A stretch of 64,000 nucleotides of DNA from positions 682,001-746,000 of the forward strand of contig CANXME010000106.1 of NCBI GenBank assembly GCA_948144175.1, read 5' to 3'. This document shows, piece by piece, positions 21,478 through 33,609 of the stretch (position 1 is the stretch's first letter; each line of letters opens with the position of its first letter). Under the pieces are notes generated by a model. That model did not search any database and was not told the DNA's origin. It saw only the letters and a list, made by a program, of their open reading frames with translations. The position numbers were made by a program, and so were the translations under genes. This DNA is from Closterium sp. NIES-65 (taxonomy: Eukaryota > Streptophyta > Zygnematophyceae > Desmidiales > Closteriaceae).

Positions 21478-24400
21478 CTGCCTACCATCATCCCACATGC
21501 CATAGCTCAATCATACACCATCAATGCACACTCATCCCAGCAAGCTTTATGCCCTTCCAATGCTCAGATTCAGCCAGGCGCTTGGTGAAAATGTCAGCCG
21601 CCTGCTGATGGGTATTCACGATCTCCAGCCGCACCTCCTTGTCTAGGAGCCTTCTCACCCAGTGCCACTTGGGCCTGATGTGCTTCGTCAGCCCCTTAAG
21701 GCAAGCATTCTTGGCTAGCTTTAGTGCCGACTCATTATCACATAACATCACAGAAGGCTCCTTCTGGCACACTTCGATCTCCTCCAACAAACGCCTCAGC
21801 CACACTACCTCCTTTGCCCTATGATGCAGGGCCATGTACATGGCCTCACACGATGACTACCCCACCTCGTTCTGCTTCTTGCTGCGCCAGCTCACTGCAC
21901 CACCTCCAAACAGGCACACATAGCCTCCAATACTGGTGCCATCCGCCTTCACAGAGTTGAAGCTAGCGTCAGTGTAGCAGGTCAGGAGCATCTCCCCCTT
22001 GCTCAAATCAGCTGCACCCCTCTGCAGCCTCTGTCGCACAGCACTGTACTCCAAGCCCACTGATGCTGTAGCAGTCACATAGCGGACCAACCTCTTGGCC
22101 GCTTCCAGCTGCTCATGACTGGGGTGTGAGACCACACTCGCAAGCCTGGATGTTGCAAAGGAAATGTAAGGCCGCGTGTGGTTGGCCGCATAGTTTAGTG
22201 CCCCAACCATGGAATGAAACAGCTTTCTGTCACTCTCACCCACCACCTCCTCATCACCACATGGCTCCACAGTGAACCCCGAAGGCACTGGGGTGGCTGG
22301 CTTTCCTCCATCTTGCAGCCCATACTTCTCAGCCAACCCCTCACAATACTTCTTCTGGTGCAAGCTCAACACTCCCTTGTCAAGGTCCCTCTCCACATGC
22401 ATCCCAAGATAATACTTCACATCTCCCATCTTGGAACACTTAAACTGCATCTCCAACATCTCCTTCACACGGTCAATCATCGCAGACGACTCCGAGAAGA
22501 GCAAGATGTCGTCCACATACACAAGGAGCATGAGGAACTGCTCCTTCTCTTGCAGCAGGAACAAGCTGTGATCACACTCGCTTTTCTTGAATCCCCCAGC
22601 CAGCAGTGTCTCCTACAGTTTGTGGTACCATGCACGAGGAGCCCGCTTCAAACCATAAATGGCCTTCTTCAGCCTGCACACCCTACCGCTCCCATCATCC
22701 AATCCCTCACGCTGAAACATGTACAGCTCCTACAGAATTATCCCATTGAGGAAGGCGGTGGTTATGTCCATCTGCTTCACCCGCCATCCACGGTTTTCTG
22801 CCATTGCCAATGACACTCGCAGCGTCGTGCCTTTCCCCACAGGAGCATAAAGCTTGTTGAAGTCCTTTTTCTTTGTCTGCTGAAACCCCCTTGCCACAAG
22901 CCTTGACTTGTAGCGAGTCAGCTCCCCATCTGGTCCGTACTTGTGCCTGAAGATCAGTTTGGAAGAAGTGGCCTTCTTGCCAGGTGGCAGCTCACACAGC
23001 TCCCACGTCTCGTTCTCCAGCACAGAATCATACTCCTCCTTCACACTCTGCTTCCACTTCTCAGCATTTGGCCTGCTCAACGCCTCGGCTAGTGTCTTGG
23101 GCTCAGGGACGGCTGCCCAGTAGCAGTGTGCTATCTCATCCTCATTACACTGCTCAGCCACACTCCCAGCCTGTACCACCTTTGGCTTGCCAAAGCTTGG
23201 ATAGGCCAGCCGGTTAGGAGGGCGCACATCCTAGGACGGTCAGCCGTACGTGTGGCACCTTGCTGCTGCTGCTTCTGCTATTGTTGCAGCTGCTGTAGCT
23301 GCTACTGTTGTTGCTCCTCCACCTCAGGTTCTCCCCCATCCTCAGTCATCCCAGAAATCTCCTCCTTGGAGACAGAAACCTCCACTTGTCTCGAAGGCCG
23401 CTGCACCTCATCGGCCTCCACAATCAATGGTGTAGCAGGAAGTTTTTGCTGCTGCTGTTTCCACTCCGTATAGTACAAGGACTCAAGGAACTTCACATCC
23501 CTTGACAAAGTCAGCTGCTGGCTGGTCAAGTCCCATATCAACCAGCCCTTGTGATCCTTAGCAAGCCCCAAGTGCACACCCCATCTCCCAGTAGCCTCCA
23601 ACTTTTCCCTCTTTTCCTTAGGCACATGAAACACCATAATGCACCCGTCAGCTCTCAGCATGTTGACTGCTGGTGCACTCCCATACCACTTGGTGTAGGG
23701 GACCCAGTGCTTGTCCCCCACAGTCGTCAGCACCCTGTTCTTCACAAGGGCGACCTGCCGCAGTGAAGTCGCCCAAAACGGATCCGGCAGCCCTACACGC
23801 CCAAGGAGAGTGCGAGCACCTTCCTACAGGGTCCAGTGGAACCGGTCAGCCATGCCGTTCTGCTGAGGGTTATAGGGGACCGTGAGCTGATGCTGGATCC
23901 CCTTCTTCTTCAGCACCACCTCAAAATCAGTGCCAATGAATTCTCCCCCGTTGTCAGTGCGGATCACCTTTACCTTGTGTCCGCTCTCCCTTTGAGCTCT
24001 CGGCATCCACTCCTTGAGAACAGCCGCTGCCACCTCCCCCTTGGTCTTGAGAGGGTACACCCACACCGCACGCGTGTGGTCGTCCACAATTGTCAAGAAG
24101 TAGCGGCTGCCCGAGAGAGAGAAAGGGCCCTTGTAGGGCCCACCACATCCATGTGCACAAGCGCAACTGGAGCCTTGGCTGGTCCTGTGCAGCTCCCAAT
24201 CTCCTTTGCTGCCCCCTTCACCTCCAACCCCTTCAAGCTCCCAACCTTCTCTAACTTCTGCAGCATAGGAATGTTGATGTGACACAACCTCTTGTGCCAC
24301 GTCTCCCAATCGACATCACCATTCCCAGATGAAGCCTTTGCCCATGCAGCGGTTGCATCCACACCAGCAAGCACCTCACCATGTGGCTGCTGTGACTGCT

Positions 24401-24760
24401 GCACCTTCTTGCCTTAGCCGTTGCTGCAGCCGCTGATGTTGCTAGTGGTTTCCCATTCGAAGGAATGATGGGCAACTGCCATAGGTCCTTGATGCAGCTG
24501 CTCTTCTCCTCCAAATTCCACAATAGCAACTTCCCAAGCTTTGCACGGCAGCTGGTTGGCCCGAACGTAACTTTGGCCTTGTTTGTCTACAGCCGGCGCA
24601 CAGAGAGGAGGTTAGCGGACAAACCTTCAACCAGCAACACATTCCCCAGCCCCACAAGCCCCCCATTGGCTCCCATTACTTTGGCATTCCCACCACCAAT
24701 CACAGGGAGCAAAACACCTGAAGCGGAAGCCACAATTTTGATCTTCCCAGAGGGTTTTAC

Positions 24761-25004
24761 TGTTAAAGAAATTAGAACGTAAGGGCCTAGGCTTAGGAGC
24801 CTAGGCCCAACTTAGGTATCGAGTGAGTTGGGCCCAAGGGGGGGAGAGTCGAGAAAGTTGTGAAGGTGAAAAGTGGGTTTCACTATAGGTTCAAGGAACA
24901 TATAGCATAGGAAACAAAAGGGTGCACCACCTTACAAAATTTGCAATAACTACACTAACTACAGCTACAGGCAGTTACAAATATAAATAATATAAAGTCT
25001 GACA
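24761..25004 (-). repeat. R6 3' LTR, 244 bp
   Basis: Plus-strand reading TGTTAAAG...GTCTGACA. Contains the near-perfect palindrome GGGCCTAGGCT-TAGG-AGCCTAGGCCC at 24783-24808. Confidence 0.93.
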
Positions 25005-25843
25005 CTCCCCCATAACTGCCTGCAGCAGAAGTTTGTGCAGAACACAACTTGCAGGGGTACACAAGCAACACAAGCAAGATAATAACCAAGCAACAGCAGG
25101 TACTGCAGGCGGGCAGACACTAACTGGTCACCCCCTCCATCACCTCACCCTCCTCCCTCCCCTCCCCCACACTGCTGCAGGAGCAGTAGAGAGGGGGGGA
25201 AGAGAGGAGAGGTGGAGGGACGGCTGCTGGTTGCCTCACACCCGTCACCCCGGCGCCTCTCCCCCTGCTCCCCCACACCCTCACACCCTCCCCCCCAGCG
25301 GCAGCTGCAGCAGTGGGAACAAAAGGAGGAGGAGGGGAAGGGAAGGGTACGACCCACACTCCAACACCCTCCACCCCCAGACCCTCCTCCCCGCGGCTGC
25401 AGGGAGACAAAGGAGGAGGGGGGTGGGAAGGAAGAAAGCCGCAGAGCGGCGAAAAGGTGTCGGTGCAGTGGTGTCAGGGGCGGCTTCAGGGAGTGCAGGG
25501 GCGGAAAGCACCGTCGCAGGCGCCAATGGCGGGTCCGCGGCGGCTCAAGGGCACCGCCGCGGGCGCCAGGGGCGGGTCCGCGATGGCGCAGGGCACCACC
25601 GCAGGCGCCAGAGGCGGGTCCGCGGCGGCTCAGTGCACCGCCGCAGGCGCCAGAGGCGGGTCCGCGACGGCTCAGGGCACCGCCGCAGGCGCCAGAGGCG
25701 GGTCCGCGACGGCTCAGAGCGCCGTCGCGGGCGCCAGGGGCGGGTCCGCGACGGGTAGAAAAAAAGACGTCACGCGCCCGAGGCGCGCGACCAGAAATTC
25801 AGCAGCGGAAGCTTTGGTCGGGCCCACAGGCCAGGAACAAACT
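25005..25843 (-). repeat. R6 interior: G/C-rich tandem repeats, no pol
   Basis: From about 25520 to 25750 a repeat of roughly 42 bp (GGCGCCAGAGGCGGGTCCGC core) recurs. A 241-codon open frame on the plus strand (25033-25758), antisense to the element, has a counterpart in R9 but is low complexity; no known domain is visible. Confidence 0.75.
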
Positions 25844-25855
25844 GCTCTGATACCA
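25844..25855 (-). other. R6 primer-binding site
   Basis: Minus strand TGGTATCAGAGC, a perfect initiator tRNA-Met complement, abutting the LTR. Confidence 0.92.
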
Positions 25856-26085
25856 TGTTAAAGAAATTAGAACGTAAGGGCCTAGGCCCAACTTAGGTAT
25901 CGAGTGAGTTGGGCCCAAGGGGGGGAGAGTCGAGAAAGTTGTGAAGGTGAAAAGTGGGTTTCACTATAGGTTCAAGGAACATATAGCCTAGGAAACAAAA
26001 GGGTGCACCACCTAACAAAATTTGCAATAACTACACTAACTACAGCTACAGGCAGTTACAAATATAAATAATATGAAGTCTGACA
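25856..26085 (-). repeat. R6 5' LTR, 230 bp
   Basis: Same as 24761-25004 except that 14 bases of the palindrome are missing, leaving GGGCCTAGGCCC at 25878-25889, plus a few substitutions. Confidence 0.93.
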
Positions 26086-26457
26086 TTTACCTCGTCAAGC
26101 AAATCTGCCCGTGGGGTTATGTGACTTGTACAACCTGAATCGATCACCCAGTGAGTGAGGGGGTGTATCACAACCTTCCCAACAAAACCCATATCACCCC
26201 CACTCCCTTTCAAACCCTCAACCATGAGGAACTTCCCAGAGTCGGCTTTACCTTGTGCACCATCACCTTGTGCACCTAAACCTTGCACAGCGCCACCTCG
26301 TGCACGTTCACCACTTGTCGGCTTCATGCCTGGGGGCGCCCATCCCTCGGGCCGGCTGAAACACTTGAACCATGGGTGTCCAGCCTTCTTGCAATACCAA
26401 CACGCACCCTCCATTCGGGTGCTCCCCCTGCCACCAGAGCTCCCATGACCCTCATTG

Positions 26458-27228
26458 TGTTGGATGCACGCCATTCTGAGTGCATGTCATCCTAACGTCC
26501 TGCCGAGTGCTGGTGCTACTTGTGCTTGGATGATTTGCATGAGCGGATGTCATTGTGCATGGCTGTTGGATATTATCATCTCTGTGTTTTTCTCCAAGTT
26601 TAAATGCTTGATCATGCAGGAGAAATCCAGAGCTTTCCAACGATACCAAGATCGCCTTCTTCCGACCAAGATCGCCCAAGTTACAAGATTTCCAAGACTT
26701 GGATTTCTTATTACCTTTTGGGGTTATATCTAATTTGGGTGATTACCTGGACATGACTATAAAGGGATCTTTGGTTGGGTGGTTAGGGAATGCAACTTTG
26801 ACTTTTGGATTGGGGTGGCTAGAAGTTTCTAGCATGGGTTGCAAATGTTGCAACACCTAGGCAAAATCCAACTAGATCGGATTTTGCATGTGACACCTCA
26901 AGGACCTCATGATGAGGGTTGCATCCTTGCTGCTAGGAAGGTTCCTACCATCCTTCCCTAGCTCTTGGAGAACCCCTTCCCTCTCATGGTTCTCTTGGAG
27001 TCCCCAACTCCAACTTCCTATGCCTACATGTTTGTACTTCCTCCACCATTCTAGTTATACGGCAGCTGGATGGTTTTACATGGTTCTCACTCTATAGACC
27101 ATCTTAACAACTGATTCAACTTGGAGATGGTAGCTAAGCCTAAGGCGCAACTTCCTACTGAGCGGATTTGCATTTAGTTGAGAATTGATTTCGTTGTAAG
27201 CTCTCAAAGTGGCGGATCCTGAACAGCA
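26458..27228 (+). mobile_element. R7: probable solo LTR, 771 bp, inside R4 gag
   Basis: Sequence starting TGTTGGATG and ending ACAGCA, flanked on both sides by CATTG (26453-26457 and 27229-27233). Removing it with one CATTG restores the R4 gag frame between its Arg/Gly-rich part and its zinc knuckle. TG...CA ends, a 5-bp duplication and no coding content fit a solo LTR. A TATAAA at 26758-26763 suggests the plus orientation; this is inference. Confidence 0.8.
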
Positions 27229-28195
27229 CATTGTAGTCACCTCGGCCTCTCCCTCTGCCAAAACCTCTCCCACGGCCTCGGCCTCTCCCTCCCCCTCTTC
27301 CTCTGCTGTCTCCTGCAGCTCCATACCCCTCAGCAGTTTTGTTGGCAGCACCACCTCCCGTGTGGCGCCTGCGGAAGTCCTCCTGCAGGATCTGCTGCCG
27401 TAGCCACTCAGGCGTCCACTTGTCCTGCTGAACGTTGAGGGTGGGGATAGGGTTGTCCCACGAGTTGTCGAGCACCAAGATGATCTTGGTGCATTGCTGC
27501 ATCTGCGACACCTCGCTGCCCGCCGCTGCCATCGACACATATGTGTCATTGATCTTGTCAAGGACCGGCTTCACATCATCTCCCGATCGCATGGAGATGG
27601 CCGCCAGCTCCTTTTTGAGCACGATCACCATGGGCAGCGTGTTGGGCTGAATCACGTCGCGCAGTAGCTTCCACGCCTTTGGACCGGAGTCGTCGAACTC
27701 GACCAGGTCCTTGATGTGCTGGAACATGTCGTTGTTGACTGATTGCAAGATGAGGTCGAACAACACCGTGCTCCGCTCGATCCATCGCTCCCGAGCATCT
27801 CCTTCCTCGGGCATTTTCTCTTCTCCCATCGCAAGTTTGAGCAGCTTGTAGCGCTTGAAGACGCTCCTTATCCGCCCACTTTATTCCTCGTAGTTGGAGC
27901 CATCCAACACCTTAATCTTGGATGGTGGCGGCTCACTCCTCTTCACAGCTGCTTCTCCACTCCCTTGACTCATCTCCTGTGCTCCCAATCACAGGTTTCA
28001 GCTCCCCCTTTCGCTCTCCACACCGAAGTCCCACAATATTTTCACATGTGTCGGCGCCAACGAAATTTCGGCAGAGTTTCCCCTTAGCGGAAGTCACATG
28101 CAACCTCCAAAACTCCACTTAGGCACACCCACAGGCCATGGTGGGTCTAGGAGGGTCTTCACACTTCAGTACGCTCCCCACAAGGTCCTTAATCA

Positions 28196-28207
28196 GCTCT
28201 GATACCA
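28196..28207 (-). other. R4 primer-binding site
   Basis: Minus strand TGGTATCAGAGC, a perfect initiator tRNA-Met complement, two bases from the 5' LTR. Duplicated at 13227-13238. Confidence 0.92.
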
Positions 28208-28209
28208 CT

Positions 28210-29076
28210 TGTTAGAGACTAAGGACGGAGTCTCCGAAGATTAGGTGCCGAAATATCACAAAATCGTTGGCTTAGAATTCTGGACAGAATCGTCGAGTTC
28301 ACAAAAAACGCTGTCGACAAAAAACGCACTGTTGAAACTTAACCAATTCCGGGTATGTGGTAGCTCTAGTCCGTGGCTACAATTCCCCAATTGAATCGTA
28401 CGAGAATGTGAAGTACATCTTGAGTTATGAATTTCAGTACACTAGGGGGTAAGCTGCCATTGAAAACTTAACTCAATCACAATTGTCTCACAAGTTCCAC
28501 ACAAGAATGTTAGAGTATCTAGAAACCAGGTAGGAAGGGATGAGGAGCACGAGAGGGAAGGTCTCAAGAGAGTCCCCAACCAAGGAAACTTCATGCCACA
28601 CAATTCCCCTCTCTCTAGGCAACCCAACTTTGACATTTGTCACTTTCCCAACCTCCACAATCCACCTCACCCAAGTTGGCCACACTTGCCAACCCAACTT
28701 GGTTTCTCCCAACCACTTGATAGCATCTACAGTGATGGGGACGAATTTCCCAACCCAAAAAAGTCTATACCCCTTATGGAGTCAAACCCACAACTTCCCA
28801 TAGTCACCACAACCAAATATCAAAGGCATACGAACTTCTAACGTTCGTAACTTTCTTGTGCGTGCTCCGATTGAAGCTATACTTGGTTCGCCGGAAAGCT
28901 CTTGAGCAGAGAAGTCACTTCAGATATCTGCTCAAGACAAATGACATTCACACACACTCAGAAAATCCAAACCAGACCAAACATAAATTCTTGCACATGC
29001 TCACACCACGCATGCAACGCACGAACATATAATGGGAGGCAGACAGACGTGAATGCAAATGATAGCATCACATAAC
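28210..29076 (-). repeat. R4 5' LTR, 867 bp
   Basis: Full-length LTR (plus-strand TGTTAGAGACTAAGG...CACATAACA). It differs from the split 3' LTR by scattered substitutions, so R4 is clearly older than R5. Confidence 0.93.
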
Positions 29077-29081
29077 ACGCG

Positions 29082-32044
29082 CGAGGTGCTGGGGAGTGCG
29101 GAGCCTGGGGGTGCTGAGCCTGTGGCTGCAGAGTCTGGGGGTGCTGAGCCCGTCCGTGAGGTGCCGGGGGGTGCGGAGCCGGGGGGTGCGGAGCCTGGGG
29201 GTGCTGAGTCTGTTGGCGTTCCTCTGGGTCTCATTTCACGACGCGGGCCTGTCTCACCACAGCAGGCACGAGAGTGGCTTGCGTCGCGTACCCGCCTGAG
29301 GAGTCGTGCTGCTAGAGCTGCTTGTCGTGGAGGCGCTAGGAGTGCTGGTGTCTCTGGTCCTGGAGGTGCTCGTACTGGATTTAATGGAGTTGCCGGGACT
29401 GGTACTGCTCCTGGATCTGGAGGTGTCGGCTCTGGGGATGCTGCTGCTGGAGGTACTGGGGCTGGAGGCCCTGGAGTTGGTGCTGTCGACCCTGGCGTTG
29501 GAGACCCTGGAGCTAGAGGTGCCGGTTCTAGGGTTGCTGTTGCTGGAGGCCCTGGCGCTGGCCCTTTCGACCCTGGAGTTGGGGGTGCTGCTGCTGGAGT
29601 TCCTAGAGCTGGAGGCGCTGCTGCTGGAGGCGCTGGAGCTGGAGGTGCTGCTGCTGGAGTCGCTGGAGCTGGAGGTTCTGGAGCTGCTGGAGGCGCTGGA
29701 GCTGCTGGAGGCGCGGAAGCTGGAGGTGCTGCTGCTGGAGTCACTGGAGCTGGAAGTGCTGCTGCTGGAGGCGCTAAAGCTGGAGTTTCTAGAGCTCGTG
29801 GAGGTGCTGGAGTTACTGGTACTGGTGGCACTGCACTGTCGCGACTGTTTTTCGCTCCGCCGTCACCATCGTCTCTGCCACCGCCTGACTCCGTGCTTCG
29901 CCAGGTTCTTCGCCTCCCATCTTCCACTTGCCTCCCGTTACAGCCCGGCGCACCACTGCCTGCTCCATCTCCTTACACTGAGCAGGCAGACTTGCTTACA
30001 GAGCGTTGTAAGCCTACGTCTTGTCCTGCCTCGCCTGTTCGCGCTGGTCGCACTGGTCGTCGTGTTCCTCGTGAGCGTCCGCCTCCTGTCCTTGGCATGC
30101 ACGCTATGGCACTTCGTCCTTCCTCTGTTCCACAGCGTGTTCCCCTACCGTCTCCTCCTGCGTCTTCTCTGCCTGGCACTTCGTCCCTCCTCTGAGTCTG
30201 ACTTAGTTCATGCTGCTCACCCTATTGTCATGCGTCTACTCGCAACTGTTGTCACTGACCCGTAGTTTGAGTCTGCAGCTGCGTCTGCCTTAGTCTCTGA
30301 GCTTGTTGACTTTGCTGCTGCTTGTCGTCTAGGCTACGTTGCTAGTCTTGTTGCTGAGTCTGATTCTGTTTGTCCTCCGTCCGTCGGGGGTGAGTGTGCT
30401 CTTGGCACGAACATCCTTGAGGACAGGTAGGAGGACTTCGAGTGTCTTGCAGCCGCTGCGCCTCATCTCGTAGCCATGCTGCTTGCACCTGAGGGAGACC
30501 CAGATGCACCAGACATCCCGACTCCGCGTTCTTACGTTGAGGCAATCGCGGGTGAGTACTCCTCTCAGTGGCAGACAACCATGGACGCAGAGATGGCATC
30601 CTGGGGGCACTTACGTCGATGAGGTTCCCCCTCTTGGGGTGAACATTGTCGATGGCATGTGGATTTTTCGTGTGAAGCGGCCACCGGGTTCTCCGCCTGT
30701 CTTCAAGGCTCATTACGTTGCACAAGGCTTCAGTCAGCGACAGGGAGTTGACTTCTTCCAGACCTTCTCCCGCACCCCGAAGATGACCACTCTTCGGGTG
30801 CTGCTGCACGTTGCCGCTCACCGTGACTACGAGCTTCACTCTCTGGACTTCAGCACAGCGTTCTTACACGGCAGTCTGCACGAGGAGATCTGGCTGCGCC
30901 GCCCACCTGGCTTTACTGGGTCGTTCCCTCCTGGTACCCAGTGGAGCCTCCGTCGGCCAGTCTACGGTCTCCATCAGGCACTGGGTTTGCCCCTTCCACT
31001 GTTGACCCATTGCTGTTTCTACGCACCAACACTTGACTGCCGTTGTTCTACATCCTCGTGTACGTTGATGACTTGGTCGTTGCCACTGCTGACACTGAGG
31101 CTCTCGCCTTTGTGAAGTCGAAGCTGCAGAAGAGACACACGTGCACAGACCTGGGTGAGCTGCACAGTTACCTTGGCTTGCAAATCACCCGGGACAGAGC
31201 ACCCCACACCATCACCCTGACTCAGTCACAGATGGTGCCGCAGATCCTTCAGCGCTTCGGCTTCACTTGGTCCTCGCCACAGTCCACTCCTCTGGCTACA
31301 GGTCACTTGCTCTCAGCTCCACCTTTGGACGAGTCCGTAGAGCCGAGTGGCCCGTACCCAGAGCTAGTGGGCTGCCTCATGTACCTGATGACCTGCACTC
31401 GTCCTGACCTTGCGTACCCTCTTGGCCTTCTGCCACGCTACGTGGCTCCTGGTAGGCACCAAAAGGTGCACATGGATGCCGCGAAGAGGGTACTGTGCTA
31501 CTTGTGCAGTTCATCCGGCATGGGGCTCGTGCTTGGAGGGCGGAGCTCAGTTGTCCTCACTGGACACTCAGACGTTTCTTGGACTGACGACCTGGCTACG
31601 CAGCGGTCCTCACAGGGTTACAATTTCAGCCTTGGCTGCGGCTCTGTTTCTTGGCGGTCTACCCGCTCGTCTTCTGTTCTCAGCTCCAGTTGTGAGGCTG
31701 AGATCTACGCCACAGCCATGGCTGCACAGGAGTTACGCTCGCTCACCTATCTGCTGACTGACTTGGGAGAGCAGCCTCGTTCTCCTCTAGTTCTGTATGT
31801 GGACAACAAGGCTGCCATTGCCTTGTGTCAGGAGCACAGACTGGAGCACAGAACGAAGAACATCGCTCCGCGTTACTTCCTGGCTCAAGAGTTGAAGCAC
31901 CGTGGTCAGCTTCGTCTTGCTCACGTGGCCACTCGGGCCAACACTGCTGATATATTCACCGAGGCACTTCCGTCTGGTGATCATCAGCGCTTCTGTACTA
32001 TGTTAGGCCTTGTGCCTGATTCGTCTCACTTTCTCACTTCGTGA
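29082..32044 (+). pseudogene. R3 gag-pol remnant, 3' part (linker, RT, RNase H)
   Basis: Continuation of the R3 polyprotein after R4. 29082-30195 is an open linker of PGGAE-like and long AGAxGAGG repeats, containing SPQQAREWLASR, the linker copy of the LREW motif. A frame change and a TAG at 30264-30266 follow. RT begins near 30560 with VDGMWIFRVKRPPG and reaches TAFLHGSLHEE near 30860; a deletion after YGLHQAL removes about 15 residues relative to R5. The YVDD box is at about 31061-31072, and RNase H runs to the stop TGA at 32042-32044 with GHSDVSWTDD, SSCEAEIYA and YVDNKAA. Decayed, but the C-terminal third (31043-32044) is still open. Confidence 0.88.
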
Positions 32045-32071
32045 CTTTGCTTGTACTATGATCTACATATA

Positions 32072-32501
32072 TGTTGGGCTGACAAAGGCCCTTAGGATCT
32101 TTGAAGGGCTAAACTCTATGTAAGGACAATGTAATAGCAGAAGCGTTTAATGATAAGTCCTTGAACCACCTTGCGCTGGTTTGTGAGGGCAAAGTAGATT
32201 GATTAAAACAAGACGATACAAGGTTTCATAAGCTGAATAACTGTTTTACTGTTGCTGTTGTGGTTCGATGCAGTGACGACTCGGGCAACTGCTCTGTATT
32301 GAGTCAGTTGGTTGTCCTTGCTGTCGCGCTGTATTTGTCAGGTCAAAGGTCGCTGACCTTTGACTTCCGCGTAACCTCCAGCGGTTGCTTTTCTTCTCAA
32401 CCGCTAAGTGTTGACTCGCCGATACTTTGTTGTGCTTCTCCTCATTTACGACTTAGTGTTTCGACACACAACAGAAGTGCTTAAACTACTTGTTTCCAAC
32501 A
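32072..32501 (-). repeat. R8 3' LTR, 430 bp
   Basis: Plus reading TGTTGGGCTG...TTTCCAACA. Lacks about 26 bases present in the partner (GAGTACAAGGAATATGAAGA region). A purine-rich tract (AGCGAAGGGGAGTG on the minus strand, 32502-32515) adjoins it and is the likely PPT. Confidence 0.93.
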
Positions 32502-33365
32502 CTCCCCTTCGCTTCTGGAGTGACGCTGTTCGTGACGTGGCCTTATCCAGTCAGCAGCATGCAGTATTCGAACTTCTGCTTTTCGAGCTTCTTGGTCAAG
32601 TAATCAGCTGCCATCTCAGACGTGGGGCAGTAGGACAGCTCGAGTCTCCCCTTCTCAATCTCGTCCTTCACGAAGAAATATTGCAGGGCGATGTGCTTTG
32701 TTCCGTTCGCGAATTTGTTCTTGTTGGCTATGCGGATTGCAGACTGGTTGTCGCAGAACAGGGAGAAGTTGGGTAACTGAGCTAGCTTCGCTTCTTCCAG
32801 TAGTTCGCGAAGGTACAATCCTTCATTGGTGGCTGACCAGAGTGCAATATATTCTGCTTCGGCCGAGGAGAGAGCAATTAGTTCCTGCTTGCTCGACTGC
32901 CAAGAGATGGGTCCAATAGGCTCGAGTCGGTAGATGTAGCTGATGCGCGAGCGCTTGTTGTCTGAATCGCCGGCGTGATCAGCGTCGACATAGCCGATTA
33001 ACTTAGGTGTTGTAGTTCCGGTCTTGTGGTAGGTTAGGCCGATCGTCGGGGTGCTGACGAGGTAGTGAAGAGCGCGTTCGAGCTCCGCCATGTGTTCCAC
33101 TTCAGGTTTGTTGAGGTAGGTGGCGAGTTGACTTGCAGAGTATGATAGATCCGGACGACAGATAACGGCTGCGAAGAGGAGGCATCCCAGCTTCCTCTGG
33201 TAGTCGTGTATGCCTGCGGGCTTGAGCGGAGCGGACCCTTCCTTGTGACTTCCGGTGGTGTAGCGGTATGGCGTGGAGATGGCGGTCGGGATGAGTCCAA
33301 AGCGTTTGGCGATGGTGTCGGCGTATTTTGCAGCACTGATGTAGATTGTGTTCTCTTCTTCTTGG

Positions 33366-33609
33366 TGTCAGACTTTATATTATTTATATTTGTAACTGCC
33401 TGTAGCTGTAGTTAGTGTAGTTATTGCAAATTTTGTTAGGTGGTGCACCCTTTTGTTTCCTATACTATATGTTCTTTGAACCTATAGTGCAACCCACCTT
33501 TTCTCCTTTCACAACTTTCTCGACTCTCCCCCTTGGGCCCAACTCACTCGATACCTAAGTTGGGCCTAGGCTCCTAAGCCTAGGCCCTTACGTTCTTATT
33601 ACTTTCACA
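33366..33609 (+). repeat. R9 5' LTR, 244 bp
   Basis: TGTCAGACTTTATATT...TTACTTTCACA. Contains the inverted repeat GGGCCTAGGCT/AGCCTAGGCCC at 33562-33587. Confidence 0.93.

Larger units (their letters stand above)
24761..26085 (-). mobile_element. R6: 1.3-kb non-autonomous LTR element (same family as R9)
   Basis: Minus-strand element with LTRs 24761-25004 (244 bp) and 25856-26085 (230 bp), target duplication TTTAC (24756-24760 and 26086-26090), a perfect PBS and a PPT (TATGGGGGAG on the minus strand, about 25005-25014). The 851-bp interior has no gag or pol; it is GC-rich repeat sequence. Size and structure fit a TRIM/small LARD-type element mobilised in trans. It interrupts R4 just after the protease motif. 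Confidence 0.94.
21521..27973 (-). pseudogene. R4 gag-pol polyprotein remnant, interrupted by R6 and R7
   Basis: Copia polyprotein of another lineage than R5. Likely start MSQGSGEAAVKRSEP at 27973; a TAA at 27881-27883 replaces the Trp expected after GSNYEE. Gag continues to an Arg/Gly-rich end, is cut by R7 (26458-27228) and resumes in the same sense. The zinc knuckle CWYCKKAGHPWFKC is near 26400 and protease DSGCTSHI near 26130; R6 interrupts just after. Further left are the pre-integrase segment WHKRLCHINIP (about 24290), integrase with HMDVVGP, TDNGGEF and NGMAD (relatives have NGVAE), RT with TTAFLNG (about 22760) and LLVYVDDILLF (about 22520), and RNase H ending near 21521. Several frameshifts and stops separate these pieces. 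Confidence 0.9.
13060..29076 (-). mobile_element. R4: long-LTR Ty1/copia element with an extra truncated LTR, carries R5, R6, R7
   Basis: Minus-strand element. Its 5' LTR is 28210-29076 and its 3' LTR is 13241-13490 plus 20849-21463, split by R5. Beyond that LTR the sequence continues through a second copy of the PBS and leader into a truncated LTR at 13060-13150. Flanks are CGCGT (13055-13059) and CGCGC (29077-29081), a target duplication with one change, and R3 continues across it. Interior: leader, gag, protease, integrase, RT, RNase H, PPT. Confidence 0.9.
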
